Both the position numbers and the translations under genes were made by a program. From positions 1 through 6,925 of the forward strand of contig JAAZLP010000150.1 in assembly GCA_012799265.1 (NCBI GenBank): DNA of 6,925 nucleotides, in the 5' to 3' direction. Position 1 is the stretch's first letter. Each line of letters starts with the position of its first letter. The notes under the pieces are model-generated. The model made no database searches, had not been told where the DNA came from, and saw only the letters and a program-made list of their open reading frames with translations. Positions 5,493 to 6,925 of the stretch are shown here, one piece after another. The DNA comes from Phyllobacteriaceae bacterium (lineage in GTDB: Bacteria; Pseudomonadota; Alphaproteobacteria; Rhizobiales; Devosiaceae).

Positions 5493-6925
5493 TCAGGAAA
5501 ACGTCTCGTCCATCCGGAACTGCAGCTTGGCCAATTCGGCATAGCGGCCGCCCTTGGCCACCAGTTCGTCGTGCGTGCCCTTGTCGATAATCTCGCCTCC
5601 ATCCATGAGGAGGATCGTATTGGCATCGCGGATAGTCGCGAGGCGATGGGCAATGACGAGGGTGGTACGACCCTGCATGAGATGCTCTAGCGCGATCTGC
5701 ACCAGCCGTTCGCTCTGCGCGTCGAGGGCAGACGTGGCCTCATCCAGCAGCAGGATCGGCGCATTCCGCAGAATGGCACGGGCAATGGCCAGACGCTGCT
5801 TCTGGCCGCCAGAAAGCATGACACCGCGCTCGCCGACCACCGTCTGATAGCCATTTGGAAGGTCGGCAACAAAGTCATCCACGAGCGCCGCCTTGGCGGC
5901 GGCGATGACCTCGTCCTCGCTCGCGTCCGGTTTGCCGAAGCGGATATTGTCCGCGATGGTGCCAGCGAAAATGACCGGCTCCTGCTCGACATAGGCGAAG
6001 CGCTGGCGCAGATCGGTGAGAGCCACATCGCGGACATCCACACCATCGACGCGAATGCTGCCGCTGTCGACGTCGTAGAAGCGCTGCAGCAGTGACAGCG
6101 TCGTCGACTTGCCCGATCCCGACGCCCCCACCAGGGCCACAGTTTCCCCGCGACCGACAGTGAAGCTGAGATTGGTCAGCACCTGCTCGCTGCCATTATA
6201 GGAGAAGTTGACCTTGTCGAAAGCAACGGTACCCAGCGGCGGGTCCGGCAGCGCCACTGGCTGCGCCGGGTCGGTGATGCCCACCGGCGTATCGAGAATT
6301 TCCGTCAGGCGCTCGGTCGAACCGGCAACGGTCTGCAACGATCCAAGCACTTCGGACACATTGGTCAGGGCGCCGGACGCCATCAGCGCATAAACGAGGA
6401 ACTGCGCCAGCTGACCGGCCGTCACTGCCCCGTCAAAGACCGAGCGGGCACCCCACCAGACCAGGCCCACCAGCGCTGCCGTACCGAGGAACATGACGAT
6501 GGCGACCATGGCCGCGCGCGCACCAAGGCGACGCACCTCGGCGCGATAGCTTTCCCCACTCTGGACATCATAGATGTCAGACTGGCGCTCTTCCTGGGTA
6601 AAGGCTTTGACCGTCCTGTTGGCGCCGAGCATCTCGGTCGCCATGGCCGAGAGATTAGCGAGCGCATCCTGGGTATTGCGCGACATATTGCGCAGGCGGC
6701 GGGAAGCCATGATGACAGGGATCAGGATGGCGGGCAGCGCAACCATCACGCCCACGGTCAGCACCGGGCTGGTAAACAGCATCATGGTGATGGCGCCGAT
6801 GATGGTGATCATCGAGCGCAAGGCCAGCGAGAAGCTGGACCCTACAGCACCGCGGATGACCGCAGTATCGCCATTGAGGCGGCTGGTGAGCTCGCCCACC
6901 CGATGCGTATCGAAATAGCGCGGCT
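5493..6925 (-). CDS. ABC exporter half-transporter (MsbA/ABCB type), 5' end missing
   Basis: The frame is open to the window edge. About 476 residues are visible, so roughly 100 N-terminal residues carrying the first two membrane helices are missing. The GTG at 6899 is internal. The visible part begins with RYFDTHRVGELTSRL, the conserved FFD-x-GEL-x-R segment after the second helix. Then come two pairs of membrane helices (about residues 30-73 and 136-190) and a complete nucleotide-binding domain: Walker A GASGSGKST (266-274), Q-loop Gln314, signature LSGGQ (370-374), Walker B ILLLDE (390-395), D-loop SALD and H-loop His426. It is a type IV (ABCB) exporter working as a dimer in the inner membrane. 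Substrates of such proteins include lipid A, lipids, peptides and drugs; nothing here decides between them. Its stop lies 22 bases from the kinase stop, and no functional link to thiamine is evident. Confidence 0.92.
   Translation of the reverse strand, partial: PRYFDTHRVGELTSRLNGDTAVIRGAVGSSFSLALRSMITIIGAITMMLFTSPVLTVGVMVALPAILIPVIMASRRLRNMSRNTQDALANLSAMATEMLGANRTVKAFTQEERQSDIYDVQSGESYRAEVRRLGARAAMVAIVMFLGTAALVGLVWWGARSVFDGAVTAGQLAQFLVYALMASGALTNVSEVLGSLQTVAGSTERLTEILDTPVGITDPAQPVALPDPPLGTVAFDKVNFSYNGSEQVLTNLSFTVGRGETVALVGASGSGKSTTLSLLQRFYDVDSGSIRVDGVDVRDVALTDLRQRFAYVEQEPVIFAGTIADNIRFGKPDASEDEVIAAAKAALVDDFVADLPNGYQTVVGERGVMLSGGQKQRLAIARAILRNAPILLLDEATSALDAQSERLVQIALEHLMQGRTTLVIAHRLATIRDANTILLMDGGEIIDKGTHDELVAKGGRYAELAKLQFRMDETFS

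Noticed and set aside
5472..5493. Small hairpin ACGAC...GTCGT between the kinase and the ABC exporter gene, considered as a bidirectional terminator
   Set aside because: Only 5 bp with a 12-base loop and no T-run on either strand; not distinguishable from chance.
6897..6899. GTG at 6899 as the start of the ABC exporter
   Set aside because: The frame continues upstream with the conserved RYFDTHR segment, and the first two membrane helices of the family would be missing, so the gene is cut by the window edge.

Overview
The window (GC-rich, roughly 60 percent by eye) looks like the chromosome of an alphaproteobacterium, probably of the order Hyphomicrobiales (Devosia-like). This placement is an inference from protein style, base composition and the kind of intergenic palindrome present; no taxonomic marker gene is included. 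No phage, transposon, CRISPR array, tRNA or rRNA was seen.

Layout. Positions 1-1257 (+) carry the 3' part of a gene for an uncharacterised single-pass membrane protein, with an acidic N-terminal region, one transmembrane helix, a low-complexity linker and a globular C-terminal domain. It converges on positions 4583-1273 (-), a complete thiamine import operon in the classical order thiB-thiP-thiQ (periplasmic binding protein, two-domain permease, ATPase). A clear TPP riboswitch (THI box) lies in the thiB leader at 4751-4664 (-). Positions 4781-5470 (+) hold a divergently transcribed thiamine diphosphokinase gene. Positions 6925-5493 (-) hold most of an ABC exporter half-transporter whose N-terminus lies beyond the window.

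How it works together. ThiBPQ would bring thiamine (and, by analogy with E. coli, its phosphates) across the inner membrane. The kinase would convert thiamine to TPP, and TPP would shut down thiBPQ through the riboswitch. Import, activation and feedback sensing therefore sit in about 4.2 kb. The organism presumably salvages thiamine, but the window cannot say whether it also makes it.

The most interesting parts are regulatory. A 15-bp hairpin in the thiB leader competes with the aptamer, and a separate 9-bp hairpin covers the thiB Shine-Dalgarno sequence. The predicted thiBPQ promoter has its -35 box on the probable kinase start codon. A long two-armed palindrome fills the thiB-thiP gap and ends one base from the thiP ribosome binding site. 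I found no convincing evidence of a wholly new biological system; this is a well-understood thiamine salvage module with unusual compactness.
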